Shown: positions 17,150 to 26,844, counted from the first letter of the stretch. The stretch is DNA of 64,000 nt from CAZSSH01 sp964609825 (GCA_964609825.1 CAZSSH010000007.1:124001-188000), one strand, 5' to 3'. The notes: generated from the letters alone by a model not told the origin. Numbers and translations: made by a program.

Positions 17150-17824
17150 ATGAGCTATCTCCAGATCACCAATTTATGCAAATCCTATACTGACGGCGAG
17201 AGTACCGTCCCGGTGCTCGACGGTTTATTCTTGACTTTGGAGCGCGGCGAGAGCGTAGCCGTCTGCGGCGCCTCCGGCTCGGGCAAGAGCACGTTGTTGC
17301 AAATCCTTGCCGGGCTTTTGGCGGCGGATTCTGGGTCGGTCAAAATCAGCGGCACCGAGCTCCTGACCTTGACCGAACCAGCTAAAACCAACTTCCGGCG
17401 AAAATACATCGGCTTGGTGTTTCAAAATCACCGGTTGCTTCCTCAATTAACCGCAATCGAAAACGTGCTTTTGCCGACCCTTGCTTTGCCCAAACCTGAG
17501 CGGGAACAATATATTGATGTGGCATGCAAAGAGTTAAAGAATTTGGGACTTGTCGGCAAATTTGACCGCTTCCCGGTGCAGCTCTCGGGGGGCGAGTGTC
17601 AGCGCGTCGCGATTGCCCGCGCCTTGATTTTGTCGCCGGGCCTTTTGCTCGCCGATGAGCCCACCGGCGCTTTGGACCCCAAGACGGCGGCGCATATGCT
17701 CGATGTCTGGGAACAATTGCGTCAGCGCCGAAATCTCGCCGTCATCACTGTCACTCACTCCGGGGAAACTGCGGCGCGCATGGGTAAAGTTTTGACACTT
17801 TATGAGGGGCGATTGCAAGCATGA
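17150..17824 (+). CDS. ABC transporter ATP-binding protein, LolD/MacB-ATPase type
   Basis: 224 residues, the usual size for LolD-like ATPases. Walker A is GASGSGKST near residue 40, the Q-loop sits in LVFQNHRLLP, the signature is LSGGE, and Walker B is LLLADEPTGALD, with the switch histidine in VTHS. It starts three bases after propeller 5, and its stop overlaps the start of the permease, so the two form one transporter. LolCDE/MacB-type systems use a FtsX-fold permease to extract lipoproteins or push envelope substrates rather than to pump through a channel. At the end of a terpenoid/propeller cluster, an envelope lipid or protein is the most natural cargo; this is inference. Confidence 0.9.
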   Translation: MSYLQITNLCKSYTDGESTVPVLDGLFLTLERGESVAVCGASGSGKSTLLQILAGLLAADSGSVKISGTELLTLTEPAKTNFRRKYIGLVFQNHRLLPQLTAIENVLLPTLALPKPEREQYIDVACKELKNLGLVGKFDRFPVQLSGGECQRVAIARALILSPGLLLADEPTGALDPKTAAHMLDVWEQLRQRRNLAVITVTHSGETAARMGKVLTLYEGRLQA

Positions 17825-20800
17825 AATGGCACTTCGGGCAATTATTTCGCCGTGATTTCGCGTATTACCGCGCTCAGTTTTTGGCCTTGCTGGCAGTGTT
17901 TATGCTCGCAGGATCAATCATCGGGGGCTCGCTTCTCGTCGGCCACTCTTTGCGCCAAACTTTGCTCAAAAAGGTCAATTTATCGCTTGGAAAAGTGGAG
18001 ACGGTGTTCTCTTCTCCCCATTTTTTCGCTGCCAGCCTTGCCAACCGGATTGACGGCAACGCGGCCGGGGTAATCGCGCTTGACGGTCTTGCCGGTTACC
18101 GGGATTTGCGCTTGCCGGTCAAAGTTTATGGGATTGACGACCGCTTTTTTGCGCTGGCTCCGGCAGCCGACCGGCTCCCCGCCCCAGTGGGCAACCAAAC
18201 TTATGTCAATCAAGCATTGCTGAAGCGCCTCGGCTTGACCAAACTTCCCGAGGATTTGCAGCTGTTGCCGGGAGCAAGGGGGAGTTCGCGCGATTTCAAA
18301 TTTGCCGCCGACAGCGATGTGCGGCTACGTCTCGAGCCAACGCGGATTTTGTCGGCCGACGAGTTCGGCCTCTTCAGCTTAATCAACTCGCAGCAAGTTG
18401 AGCCGGCCATCTTTGTCAGCCGCAGCATGCTTGAGGCCAAGCTCAGGTTGCCGGGCAAAGTCAATGTAATCCTTACGGATGCGCCGCAAGTTAAGGCCGA
18501 AGCGCTTACCCTGACTCCCGCCGATTTGGACTTGGAGCGCTCGGGCAACATTATTAAGAGCCGCCAATATTTTATCCCGCGCCAGTGGAGCAAACACTTC
18601 ACCACCGATGCGCGCAACGGTTTTTTGAGCTACTTTGTTGACTCTTTGACCGCCAAAAACGGGCACATCGATTATGCCTTTGTCTTGGGGAGCGACCTTT
18701 TTGACCTGAGGGGCAATGAAATCATCCTCAACTCGGAGTGCGCCGCCGAGTTGAGCGCCAAGGCGGGCGACACCGTGGTAATGAGCTACTTTTCCCCCGA
18801 GGAAACCGCGCCCAAGCTCACCCGCGCCCGGTTTACCGTCAAAATGGTCCTGCCAATTGATAAAATCGCCCCGTTGCAACGGGTGATGGCGGACATCCCC
18901 GACCTGACTGATGTCGCATCCTGCAGCGACTGGCAGGGCAAATACGACATTGATATGGCGCGCGTCGCCGAGGCCGACAAACGCTATTTTAAGCAATATC
19001 GGACGACACCGCGAGCCTTGATCAGTCTGGCAATGGCCCAGCATTTGTGGAAAAACCGCTTCGGCGAATTTACCGCGATCAAGGATGCGGGCCAAAATGT
19101 CAATTTTTCGTTGGCCGGGGCCGGAATCCAAGTCGTCGTCCCGAGAGCGCAATTTGCCGCCGACGCAAGTCACGGCGTTGATCTCGGCGGGCTCTTTTTG
19201 GCACTCAATTTTTTTGTGATCCTGGGGGGCTTGATTTTGGCTTATGCGATGCTCCAATTATATTTTGCTTTGCGCCAAAACGATGCGCAAATTTTTACCG
19301 CCTGTGCTCTGTCACCGCAAACCGGGAGGCGGATTTTGATCGGAGAAACGGCTACGGTTATCATTGCCGGTACCCTCTTGGGCGGGCTTGCCGGAGCGCC
19401 GCTGACGGCGTGGCTGTTGCAGACATTGACCAATCTTTGCTGGGCCAAGATGCTGGCCGGGGGCAACATCGAGTGGTTTTACAGTGTGCGTTTGACGGTG
19501 TTTGCGACCGCCGTGGCCGCGGTGCTTCATCTGGGATTGTTGCTTCTGGCGGCTTTCTCCGGCCAATCCCGGCAATCAAGGATCAGCCGGCTGGGAAGAT
19601 TTTTGCCGGTCATCGGCGCAAGTTTGTGGCTGTGGGCTTTGATTGTTTTTCTGCTGCCCTTTTCGCCGATAAAGAGATTTGTCCTTGGCGGAATTTTGTT
19701 GCTCACGGGCGGTTTGGTGTTTGTCCTCGCGTCGCTGGGCGACCGGGTGGTTGACAACATCCAATCGCTGGCGTGGCGCAACTGTGTCGCCAACCGTCAC
19801 GGGACGATGGCGGTGATCGCTTTTTTGGCCGTCGGCTCCTTTTTGACGGTGGCCGTCGGCCTCAATTACATCGGCGTCACCGACCGCTCGCTTGCGGGCA
19901 GCACCGGCGGCTACCAATCTTATTTTGAGTTGACCAAACCGACGGCCAAACTTCCCGGCATCCCGGCAGGCGCGGTATTGTATCTCCGGCGTCATGACGG
20001 CTCCCCGGCCGATTGCCTCAATCTCAATCGTGTCTCCAACCCGGTGATTTTGGGCGTGGACACGGCGAAACTCGCGGCAGAAAAGCGTTTTTTCTTTACC
20101 GGCGGCTTTCGCTGGCTTAATTTTGCCGACCGCCCGGAGCGGCCGATTTATGCTGTGGCCGACCGTGATGTCATTACTTGGAGTTTGCAAAAAAAGGTCG
20201 GCGACACCTTGACCGTCGTCGGCGAAAACGGCGAATCGTATCCGATTGTTTTGGCCGGAGCCTTGAATAAAAGCATCTTTCAGGGGGCGCTGGTGATTGA
20301 TGAGGCCGATTTTTTGCGGCTGTTTCCGTCCAGCGGCGGTTATCAGGTGATTTTGGCCGGAGAGCCGACGGGGCGCTTGGCCGATTTGTTGCGTAATTAC
20401 GGTGCAACGGAGGAAACGACACTGGCGCGATTGAGCCGTTTTAACGATTTGCAAAACACTTACTTAAATATTTTTATGGAGCTCGGGCTTTTGGGCCTCT
20501 TTTTGACCTCGTTGGGCGCGTTGGCGGTGTTTGTCCGCCATCTTTATGCGGCGCGGCCGGAGACATTGACGCTGCGTGCCGCCGGTTTTACGCCGATGCA
20601 AATTTCCGCTTTGCGGTTGCGGCAATTTTTGCATCCGGTCATCCTCGGGATCCTCCTTGGCTCCGTCTGCGGCTTATTGGCCGTGCTGCCGGTATTGACG
20701 GCGGGGCAATCGCTGACATTATTATTGATCAAATTTGTGATCATCGTCGGCTTGCTGCTCTTTTTCATCACGTTAACGGCAGTGGCGGCAGTCCGCATTT

Positions 20801-20841
20801 TTTGTCGCCGAAATGCTTTTATTTCGCCCGGTGACGAGTAA
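17821..20841 (+). CDS. FtsX-like ABC transporter permease
   Basis: 1006 residues; ATG 17821 overlaps the ATPase stop (ATGA). The first membrane segment is near residues 20-42 (FLALLAVFMLAGSIIGGSLLVG). It is followed by a periplasmic domain of about 400 residues, then a block of membrane helices (ALNFFVILGGLILAYAMLQL, ETATVIIAGTLLGGLAGAPL, LLLLAAFSG, LWLWALIVFLLPF and others), a second extracytoplasmic domain, and a final three-helix FtsX block (IFMELGLLGLFLTSLGALAVF, HPVILGILLGSVCGLL, LLIKFVIIVGLLLFFITL). The duplicated FtsX layout in one chain is like that of large MacB/YbbP-type permeases. It is the last gene of the cluster and ends just before a strong terminator. Confidence 0.85.
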   Translation: MKWHFGQLFRRDFAYYRAQFLALLAVFMLAGSIIGGSLLVGHSLRQTLLKKVNLSLGKVETVFSSPHFFAASLANRIDGNAAGVIALDGLAGYRDLRLPVKVYGIDDRFFALAPAADRLPAPVGNQTYVNQALLKRLGLTKLPEDLQLLPGARGSSRDFKFAADSDVRLRLEPTRILSADEFGLFSLINSQQVEPAIFVSRSMLEAKLRLPGKVNVILTDAPQVKAEALTLTPADLDLERSGNIIKSRQYFIPRQWSKHFTTDARNGFLSYFVDSLTAKNGHIDYAFVLGSDLFDLRGNEIILNSECAAELSAKAGDTVVMSYFSPEETAPKLTRARFTVKMVLPIDKIAPLQRVMADIPDLTDVASCSDWQGKYDIDMARVAEADKRYFKQYRTTPRALISLAMAQHLWKNRFGEFTAIKDAGQNVNFSLAGAGIQVVVPRAQFAADASHGVDLGGLFLALNFFVILGGLILAYAMLQLYFALRQNDAQIFTACALSPQTGRRILIGETATVIIAGTLLGGLAGAPLTAWLLQTLTNLCWAKMLAGGNIEWFYSVRLTVFATAVAAVLHLGLLLLAAFSGQSRQSRISRLGRFLPVIGASLWLWALIVFLLPFSPIKRFVLGGILLLTGGLVFVLASLGDRVVDNIQSLAWRNCVANRHGTMAVIAFLAVGSFLTVAVGLNYIGVTDRSLAGSTGGYQSYFELTKPTAKLPGIPAGAVLYLRRHDGSPADCLNLNRVSNPVILGVDTAKLAAEKRFFFTGGFRWLNFADRPERPIYAVADRDVITWSLQKKVGDTLTVVGENGESYPIVLAGALNKSIFQGALVIDEADFLRLFPSSGGYQVILAGEPTGRLADLLRNYGATEETTLARLSRFNDLQNTYLNIFMELGLLGLFLTSLGALAVFVRHLYAARPETLTLRAAGFTPMQISALRLRQFLHPVILGILLGSVCGLLAVLPVLTAGQSLTLLLIKFVIIVGLLLFFITLTAVAAVRIFCRRNAFISPGDE

Positions 20842-20860
20842 GCAATCCCGTCACAAAAAA

Positions 20861-20892
20861 AACGCGGCAGCCTTTTGACGGGTTGCCGCGTT
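20861..20892. terminator. Bidirectional intrinsic terminator between the ABC permease and the alpha-mannosidase gene
   Basis: Stem AACGCGGCAGCC (20861-20872) pairs with GGTTGCCGCGTT (20881-20892), allowing one G-T/A-C-type imperfection, around an 8-base loop. A T-tract lies downstream on the plus strand (20894-20898) and an A-tract upstream (20855-20862) that becomes a U-tract on the minus strand. It ends two convergent operons. Confidence 0.85.
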
Positions 20893-20906
20893 GCTTTTTA
20901 TGCGTG

Positions 20907-23900
20907 TCAGCTCAATTTAAAGGTCTTGATCTCAAAAGGTTTGAGCTCGATGACAGCTTGGTTTTTGCTGATTTTTGTGGCACCCGAGTTGGTCCACTCG
21001 ACCAGATTGGTCTCGGTCAACTTTTTGAAGTTTTTGGCAAAAGCGAGGGTACAGCGGCTGTTGCGGCCGTTGGTCTCCACGAGACGGATCACAAGGTCAT
21101 TGCCCTTCTCTGCTTTTTTCAACACTTCCAGTGTTACGCCGTCGGCATCGGTGAGGGCGCAGGGCAGGACCAGACCGGCGGCATCGCCGGGGAGGATCGC
21201 CGGAGCGCGGTTGAGGCAAGCTGCCTCCTGCATCACTTCGGAGCCGACCAAGCCGCCCGCGTGCGGGAGCAAGCTGTAGGTAAACTCATGATTTCCCATG
21301 TCGGCGACCGGGTCGGGGTATTTGGGCGAACGCAGCAAATTGAGGTCCAAAACCCCCTCCACTACTTTGTATCCGTATTTGCAATCGTTGAGCAAAGCGA
21401 CGCCGCCGTTGGCATCCGACAAATCAACATAGCGGTGTGCCGGGAACTCAAAGCGGGCGATGTCCCACGAGGTGTTGGTGTGGGTCGGGCGCTTGACAAA
21501 ACCGTACTGGATGTCACAAGTCGACTCCGGCGTTACCACCGTGGTCGGGAAGGAGACGCGGAGCATTTTATGAGACTCCCTCCAATCGACTTGGGTTACA
21601 AAGTCTAGGCGCTTGGAGTTGGCGGCCAAAACGGCCTGCTGCCTGATCTTGGCACTGCCGATGGTGAGCTCAAAATCGATTTTTTGGCGGACGCTCCCGT
21701 CCACCGTCTTTTTGGCGGCAACCCCGGCGGCATACTCGGGAGCGTGGCAAGTATAGTGCAAATCAACGTCCCAAGCGTCCCAGTTGTTGGGACGGTCGAC
21801 GTAGAGCGCCAATAAATTGCCCGCGCCGGTGAGGAGATCGCGGTTGGTTTCTTTGTCAAAGCCGCTCAAAAGCTTGCCGTCATGGTCAAACTCGTAGCGC
21901 ACAAGGTCGTTTTCCAACACCAGATCGTTGGCCCCTTTGACTGTGTTTTTCTGCTTTTTGCCCTTAGTGAGGACGGTGAAGCTTTGCGGCGGGAAGTTGC
22001 CGAGGGCCCAGACGGTGCCGTCGGCCTCGGTCTGTACCGGGACAATGGTGCCGTCGTCGGCGGTGACTTGAGCATCTTTCCAATCGGCGGGAAGCGCGAC
22101 CGGGCTGGTGTAGTCATAACTCAGGGTATTGAACACCGTGACGGAGTCCGGCTTCTTTTTAAAGAGCTTGGCGGCGGCTTTGGCGATGAGTTTGTCGCAG
22201 AGGGTCAACACTTCGGCATGCTCTTTTTGGGTGACATCGTAAACTTCCTTGATGGAGGAGCCCGGGATGATGTCGTGAAATTGGTTGATGAGGACTGTCT
22301 TCCACGCTTTTTCGAGCTCGGCGGCCGGATAATCGGCGGCCGGGAGGCAGCTGGCGAGAAACTCCGTCAAGGCGAGCGCTTGCTCACACTTGCGGTTATT
22401 GCGCTTGGTGCGGGCCTGGGTCGTCAAGGTGCCGCGGTGGAGCTCCAAGTAAAGCTCGCCCACCCAGTTGGGGAGGCTGTCCTTGACTTCATTGAGGCGG
22501 GCAAAAAAGTGGTCGGCGCGACCGAACTTGACTTTGGGCACTCCTTCCAGATCAGTGCAGCGCAACCCGTTCTCAATGTGTTCCTCTTTGGGGCCGCCGC
22601 CGCCGTTGCCGACGCCGAACAACGTCATGAATTCGTTAAAAATGTACGACTCATTGAAGTTGTTTTGCGCGTAATTGAGCTTGGCCGGGTGCAAGGCGGA
22701 GTTGTAGTTGTCCTCCGGGGGGAAGTGGGTCAAGACTTCGGTATTGTCGATCCCGCGCCACAAAAAGCTGTGGTACGGGAATTTGTTGAATTGACTCCAC
22801 GAAATTTTTTGGGTCAAAAAGTAGTCGCATCCCGATTTTTTGATGATTTGCGGCATCGCGGCGGAGTAGCCGAAGACGTCGGGGAGCCAAAGGTTGTTGA
22901 CATCGACGTTGAACTCATCCTTAAAAAAGTTTTTGCCGTGGACAAACTGTCGGACCATCGACTCGCCGGAGATGATGTTGCAGTCGGCCTCGACCCACAT
23001 CCCCCCCTGGATTTCCCAGCGGCCCTCGGCGACGCGTTTTTTGATCTGGCTGTAGAGCTCGGGATAGTACTCCTTGGTAAAGGCGTACAACTGGGCTTGC
23101 GAGGCGCCGAAAACGTACCCGGGGTATTTCTCCATGTTGGTCAACTGGCTCGCAAAGGTGCGGGCACACTTGCGGATGGTTTCGCGGACGGGCCACAGCC
23201 AGCCGGTGTCGATGTGGGCGTGGCCGACGGCGGTGGTTTCCATCGCCGCGTCGCCGGCGCGGTAGCCGAGCTCCTGCTTCAAGGTTTCGCGGGCGGCGGC
23301 GGCATTGGCCGGAGTATCGTTGTAGGTGCTCACAGCCTCATTAAGCGCCATCACCATTTGGGTGTAGCGGTAGTTTTTGACGGGAACCGTCTCCAATTTG
23401 GAGTACAGTACCTCGAAATCATTGACGAGCTGCCACGCGTCGACATTAAGGATGCCCATTTTGAGGTGGCGGACACTGCCGACATCGCAAATCCAGTCGG
23501 TGCCGGGGGTAATTTCGTCGCCCAAGAGACCGTTGGCCCCGACTTCGGCATAGAGGTCGAGTTTTTGACCGGCTTTGGCCGCGTCGACCCAGCGGTAAAC
23601 GTTTTTGCGGTAATTGGCGGCAAAGACGCTGGTGTTGGTCAAACCGTAAAAAGGCACGCCTTTTTCGTTAAACAGCAAAATTTCGCCGCCCAGCTCAAGC
23701 TTGAGCGCGATGGTTTTGCCGGCCCATTGTTCGGGAACTTGGGCGGTGAGGTGAAACCAGCCGCTTTCCCAAAGACTGCCCCACATTTCGTTTTCTTTGA
23801 TGGCTTTGTATTTGCCCTTGAGCCGGTCTTGAAAGGGGACGGGGAGTTTGCTTTTGCTGACGGTGGCGGTCATCGGCATGGTTTCCAAAAAGAGCTCGTT

Positions 23901-23963
23901 TTTGAGCTGCAGGAGAAACAGTCGCGCGCGCTCAACATAAACTTTAAGTTGTGCTTCGTTCAT
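20907..23963 (-). CDS. GH38 alpha-mannosidase
   Basis: 1018 residues from ATG at 23963, preceded by GAAAGGCAAAAG; the frame is open farther upstream but into the preceding gene. The GH38 catalytic core is visible: GHAHIDTGWLWPVRET (zinc-binding His and Asp) and LPDVFGYSAAMPQI, whose Asp is the expected nucleophile, followed by the DYFLTQKISWSQFNKFP and HFPPEDNYNS segments and beta-sandwich domains to the end. There is an N-terminal GH38-type beta domain and no signal peptide, so it probably acts in the cytoplasm on imported mannosides. Its start overlaps the stop of the reductase-like gene by one base. It is the last gene of a nine-gene minus-strand run. Confidence 0.93.
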   Translation of the reverse strand: MNEAQLKVYVERARLFLLQLKNELFLETMPMTATVSKSKLPVPFQDRLKGKYKAIKENEMWGSLWESGWFHLTAQVPEQWAGKTIALKLELGGEILLFNEKGVPFYGLTNTSVFAANYRKNVYRWVDAAKAGQKLDLYAEVGANGLLGDEITPGTDWICDVGSVRHLKMGILNVDAWQLVNDFEVLYSKLETVPVKNYRYTQMVMALNEAVSTYNDTPANAAAARETLKQELGYRAGDAAMETTAVGHAHIDTGWLWPVRETIRKCARTFASQLTNMEKYPGYVFGASQAQLYAFTKEYYPELYSQIKKRVAEGRWEIQGGMWVEADCNIISGESMVRQFVHGKNFFKDEFNVDVNNLWLPDVFGYSAAMPQIIKKSGCDYFLTQKISWSQFNKFPYHSFLWRGIDNTEVLTHFPPEDNYNSALHPAKLNYAQNNFNESYIFNEFMTLFGVGNGGGGPKEEHIENGLRCTDLEGVPKVKFGRADHFFARLNEVKDSLPNWVGELYLELHRGTLTTQARTKRNNRKCEQALALTEFLASCLPAADYPAAELEKAWKTVLINQFHDIIPGSSIKEVYDVTQKEHAEVLTLCDKLIAKAAAKLFKKKPDSVTVFNTLSYDYTSPVALPADWKDAQVTADDGTIVPVQTEADGTVWALGNFPPQSFTVLTKGKKQKNTVKGANDLVLENDLVRYEFDHDGKLLSGFDKETNRDLLTGAGNLLALYVDRPNNWDAWDVDLHYTCHAPEYAAGVAAKKTVDGSVRQKIDFELTIGSAKIRQQAVLAANSKRLDFVTQVDWRESHKMLRVSFPTTVVTPESTCDIQYGFVKRPTHTNTSWDIARFEFPAHRYVDLSDANGGVALLNDCKYGYKVVEGVLDLNLLRSPKYPDPVADMGNHEFTYSLLPHAGGLVGSEVMQEAACLNRAPAILPGDAAGLVLPCALTDADGVTLEVLKKAEKGNDLVIRLVETNGRNSRCTLAFAKNFKKLTETNLVEWTNSGATKISKNQAVIELKPFEIKTFKLS

Positions 23964-24898
23964 CACTTTTGCCTTTCTGTATCGATCGATTTTAATAACG
24001 CATACATGGTCTGGAGGTGCGGCACCGCGACATTGCACTCGCGGGCTATGCGCAATGGATTGCCCAAAATCGCCTCGACCTCCAATGGTCGCCTGGCGAG
24101 GTAATCCTGCAGCATGCTGGTCTGAAACGGCGGAAATTTTTTGGTATTGGCCAGATTGGCTTCGGCATCTGCCCACGAAAGATTGATGTGTCTCGCGTTG
24201 GCAACGGCGACGACTTCTTTCATCAACGCCGTCACCAGTTCGCTCAGCTCGGGGGTGTTGGTAATAATATCGGTGGTGACGCATCCGGCCAACACCGAGG
24301 TCGGGTTGTAAGCAAGGTTCCACAACAATTTAAACCAGCGCATGCGCTCAATGTCGTCGGTGACATCGCAGCGCACTGGGGTCCCCTCATATAATGCGGC
24401 AAAAGCGCGGCATTTGGCCGTGGCCGGTTGCTTAAAATTGCCGATGGTGAGGTAGCCGTTGCCGACATGGAGCATTTTTCCGGGAGCCGGGCGCGAAGCG
24501 CCGATGTAGGCGATGGCGCTGATGACCTCGTTGCCGGGAAAGGCATCGGCGACGGCATCCTCGATGCCAACGCCGTTTTGGATGAGGACGATTGCAGTGT
24601 GGCCCGGGGTGACCAGCTTTTTAAGCGCCGGGATCTGGTCGGCACCGGGCAAAACTTTGCTGGCGACGATCACATAGTCGGCGACCCCCTGATAATCGTC
24701 GGCCGATTTCAATACTTGCGGTTGATAATGGAAATCTCCGGCCATGCTGGTGACTTCGTAGCCGTTTCGGCTGGCAATCTCATAATCGCCGCGGGCGATG
24801 ACCGCCACTTGGGTATCATTTTGCCAGAGACGGCCCGAGAAATAAATACCGACCGCACCGGCTCCAAGGACTGCGATATTACTTTTGCTCATAATCAT
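23963..24898 (-). CDS. 2-dehydropantoate 2-reductase family protein (PanE/ApbA)
   Basis: 311 residues; ATG 24898 follows an AAGG site, and a second in-frame ATG lies two codons in. The N-terminal Rossmann motif is AVLGAGAVGIYFSGRL, followed by the family's IVLIQNGVG segment, GAS near the middle and the C-terminal helical domain (WFKLLWNLAYNPTSVLAG carries the conserved Lys and Asn of the catalytic site). Family members reduce ketopantoate with NADPH for pantothenate and CoA synthesis, but paralogues act on other 2-keto acids. Here it sits between pgsA and an alpha-mannosidase, not with other pantothenate genes, so the substrate is not settled. Confidence 0.85.
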   Translation of the reverse strand: MIMSKSNIAVLGAGAVGIYFSGRLWQNDTQVAVIARGDYEIASRNGYEVTSMAGDFHYQPQVLKSADDYQGVADYVIVASKVLPGADQIPALKKLVTPGHTAIVLIQNGVGIEDAVADAFPGNEVISAIAYIGASRPAPGKMLHVGNGYLTIGNFKQPATAKCRAFAALYEGTPVRCDVTDDIERMRWFKLLWNLAYNPTSVLAGCVTTDIITNTPELSELVTALMKEVVAVANARHINLSWADAEANLANTKKFPPFQTSMLQDYLARRPLEVEAILGNPLRIARECNVAVPHLQTMYALLKSIDTERQK

Positions 24899-24904
24899 GC
24901 AACC

Positions 24905-25498
24905 TTACTTTTGATGCAGATAAATGTGGCGGAATTTGATGAAGTACCCGAGCCCGGAGAGCACAGTCACTGCCACAATGCCGCACAAATAGGCGATCCA
25001 CAAATACCACAAACGGATGCCGCACCAGTGTGCCTCTTGCAAGTTAAACTGCCAGGTCCACGACGCGCCGGCGATGATGAGCATGATCATCTGCAAGGTG
25101 GTCTTGAGTTTGCCCCAGCGGTCGGCGGAAATCACCACCTGCTGCGTGGCGGCCATCGTCCTGAGCCCGGTCACCATAAATTCGCGGCACAAGACCGCAA
25201 TCACGATCCATGCGGGCATCAAACGGTACTCGACCGCCATCAGCATGGTGGCGGTGACAAAAATTTTATCTGCCAGAGGGTCCATCAACGCCCCAAAGGC
25301 GGTAATTTGATTCCATTTGCGGGCGAGGTACCCGTCCACCAGATCGGTGATCCCGGCCAAAATCGCCAGAATATAGGCGGTGAGTCGGACGGTGAACTCC
25401 CATTCACCGATGTATGCTTTTTGGGCCAGAGTGGCCATGACGACGAAAAACAAAACGGCGACGACGCGGCTTACGGTGAGGATGTTGGGGATATTCAT
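24905..25498 (-). CDS. pgsA: CDP-diacylglycerol--glycerol-3-phosphate 3-phosphatidyltransferase
   Basis: 197 residues, normal length for PgsA, starting six codons after an AGAGGAGAAA ribosome-binding site. The CDP-alcohol phosphotransferase signature D-x2-D-G-x2-A-R-x8-G-x3-D-x3-D is complete in the DLVDGYLARKWN...FGALMDPLADK region. Several membrane helices surround it. The enzyme makes phosphatidylglycerophosphate, the first committed step to phosphatidylglycerol, in the inner membrane. It lies between rimO (11-base gap) and the PanE-like gene (6-base gap). The acyltransferase plsY and gpsA of the same pathway are elsewhere in this window. Confidence 0.93.
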   Translation of the reverse strand: MNIPNILTVSRVVAVLFFVVMATLAQKAYIGEWEFTVRLTAYILAILAGITDLVDGYLARKWNQITAFGALMDPLADKIFVTATMLMAVEYRLMPAWIVIAVLCREFMVTGLRTMAATQQVVISADRWGKLKTTLQMIMLIIAGASWTWQFNLQEAHWCGIRLWYLWIAYLCGIVAVTVLSGLGYFIKFRHIYLHQK

Positions 25499-25509
25499 GA
25501 ATTTCTCCT

Positions 25510-26844
25510 CTATTTGACTAATTTCGCGGTTAATTCGTAAGTATCGGCCCCGGTGATCTCGACCTCGTAAAATTCACCGGCCTTGCATTTTTTGGCGTTC
25601 AAAAGAACGACTTGGTTGTCGATGTCGGGGGCATCGGCGGCGCCACGGCCGACGGCGACTTTGCCGCTCACTTCGTCGATCAAAATTTTGATGACTTTGC
25701 CGACTTGTTTGGTGTTGGCCGCTTTCATCAATCTGGTCTGCGTTTGCATCAATTTTTTGGCACGGATGTTGGCGATGTTCTCGGCCACCGGGTCGGCGAA
25801 TTTGGCCGCCGGAGTGCCCGGCTCGGGAGCGTACGGAAAAACACCGCAACGCTCAAATTTGGTCGTTTTGACAAAATCCAGCAACTCGCCGAACTCCTCG
25901 TCGGTTTCGCCGGGGAAGCCGGTGATAAAGGTCGTCCGCAAGGTGAGGCCGGGGATCTTTTTGCGAAGTTCGGCGATCAGCCCGACGACTTGCGCCTTAT
26001 TGACTTTGCGGCCCATCGCTTTTAAGATCCGGTCGTTGATGTGCTGCAAGGGCATGTCCAAATAGGGGAGAATCTTGGGCGATTTGCCCAAAAAGTCAAT
26101 CAGCTCACTGGTGTAATGCGCTGGGTGGGTATAGAGGAGGCGAATCACAAAATCACCTTCCACGGCGGTCAAATTTTGCAGCAGTTTGACCAAAGTTTCG
26201 CCCGATTCTTTGCGGTCGAGACCGTAAGCGGTGATGTCCTGCGCGATCACGATCAGCTCTTTTACGCCGTTGGCGATCAGGCCTCTGGCCTCGGTTACCA
26301 CCGACGAAATCGGGCGGCTCCGCAACTGGCCGCGGATGCCGGGGATGCTGCAATAAGTGCAGCAATTGTCGCAGCCGTCGGCGATTTTGAGAAAGGCGAG
26401 GTGCGGGAGCGTCAATTGCAGACGCGGGGTTTCGTGGCTGTAAAGATACTCAGCCTTGCCCGTTTGGCCGGGGGATTGGTGATTGACCAAATACTGGGCG
26501 ATTTTGCCGGTGTCGTTGACACCGGTCCAGAGATCGACTTCAGGGTATTTGTCGCGGTATTCGCCGCTTTTATCCCAGGCCGTCAAACACCCGGCGACGA
26601 TGAGCTGGCGGCCGGCTTTCTCTTTTTTCCACGCGATTCCCTCGGCGATGGACTCCTCGGCCTCGGCACGGGCGGGGGGGATAAAGGCGCAGGTGTTGAT
26701 GACATACACGTCGGCGTCATCACTCTCATATGCGAGCACAAAATTGGAGGTCAAAAAGTTGCCGGCAATGACCTCGGTGTCGACCAAATTTTTGGAGCAG
26801 CCGAGGCTGACAAAGAATACCGCTTTGGGTTGTGATTTACTCAT
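25510..26844 (-). CDS. rimO: Ribosomal protein S12 methylthiotransferase
   Basis: 444 residues, the usual RimO length. The N-terminal UPF0004 domain starts with VFFVSLGCSKNLVDTEV, the signature that separates RimO from MiaB, followed by YVINTCAF and VAGCL (the second-cluster cysteines). The radical SAM motif is CDNCCTYCSIP, and the C-terminal TRAM domain has VAVGRGAADAPDID, typical of RimO. It adds a methylthio group to the conserved Asp of ribosomal protein S12. Its start overlaps the end of the upstream phosphatase gene by eight bases. Confidence 0.95.
   Translation of the reverse strand: MSKSQPKAVFFVSLGCSKNLVDTEVIAGNFLTSNFVLAYESDDADVYVINTCAFIPPARAEAEESIAEGIAWKKEKAGRQLIVAGCLTAWDKSGEYRDKYPEVDLWTGVNDTGKIAQYLVNHQSPGQTGKAEYLYSHETPRLQLTLPHLAFLKIADGCDNCCTYCSIPGIRGQLRSRPISSVVTEARGLIANGVKELIVIAQDITAYGLDRKESGETLVKLLQNLTAVEGDFVIRLLYTHPAHYTSELIDFLGKSPKILPYLDMPLQHINDRILKAMGRKVNKAQVVGLIAELRKKIPGLTLRTTFITGFPGETDEEFGELLDFVKTTKFERCGVFPYAPEPGTPAAKFADPVAENIANIRAKKLMQTQTRLMKAANTKQVGKVIKILIDEVSGKVAVGRGAADAPDIDNQVVLLNAKKCKAGEFYEVEITGADTYELTAKLVK

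Noticed and set aside
21882..24104. 740-residue plus-strand open frame opposite the alpha-mannosidase
   Set aside because: Antisense shadow of a GH38 gene with intact catalytic motifs; the long open frame follows from GC-rich third positions.
24324..24898. Possible longer N-terminus of the alpha-mannosidase into the reductase gene
   Set aside because: The region belongs to the PanE-like gene in another frame, and GAAAGG precedes the ATG at 23963.
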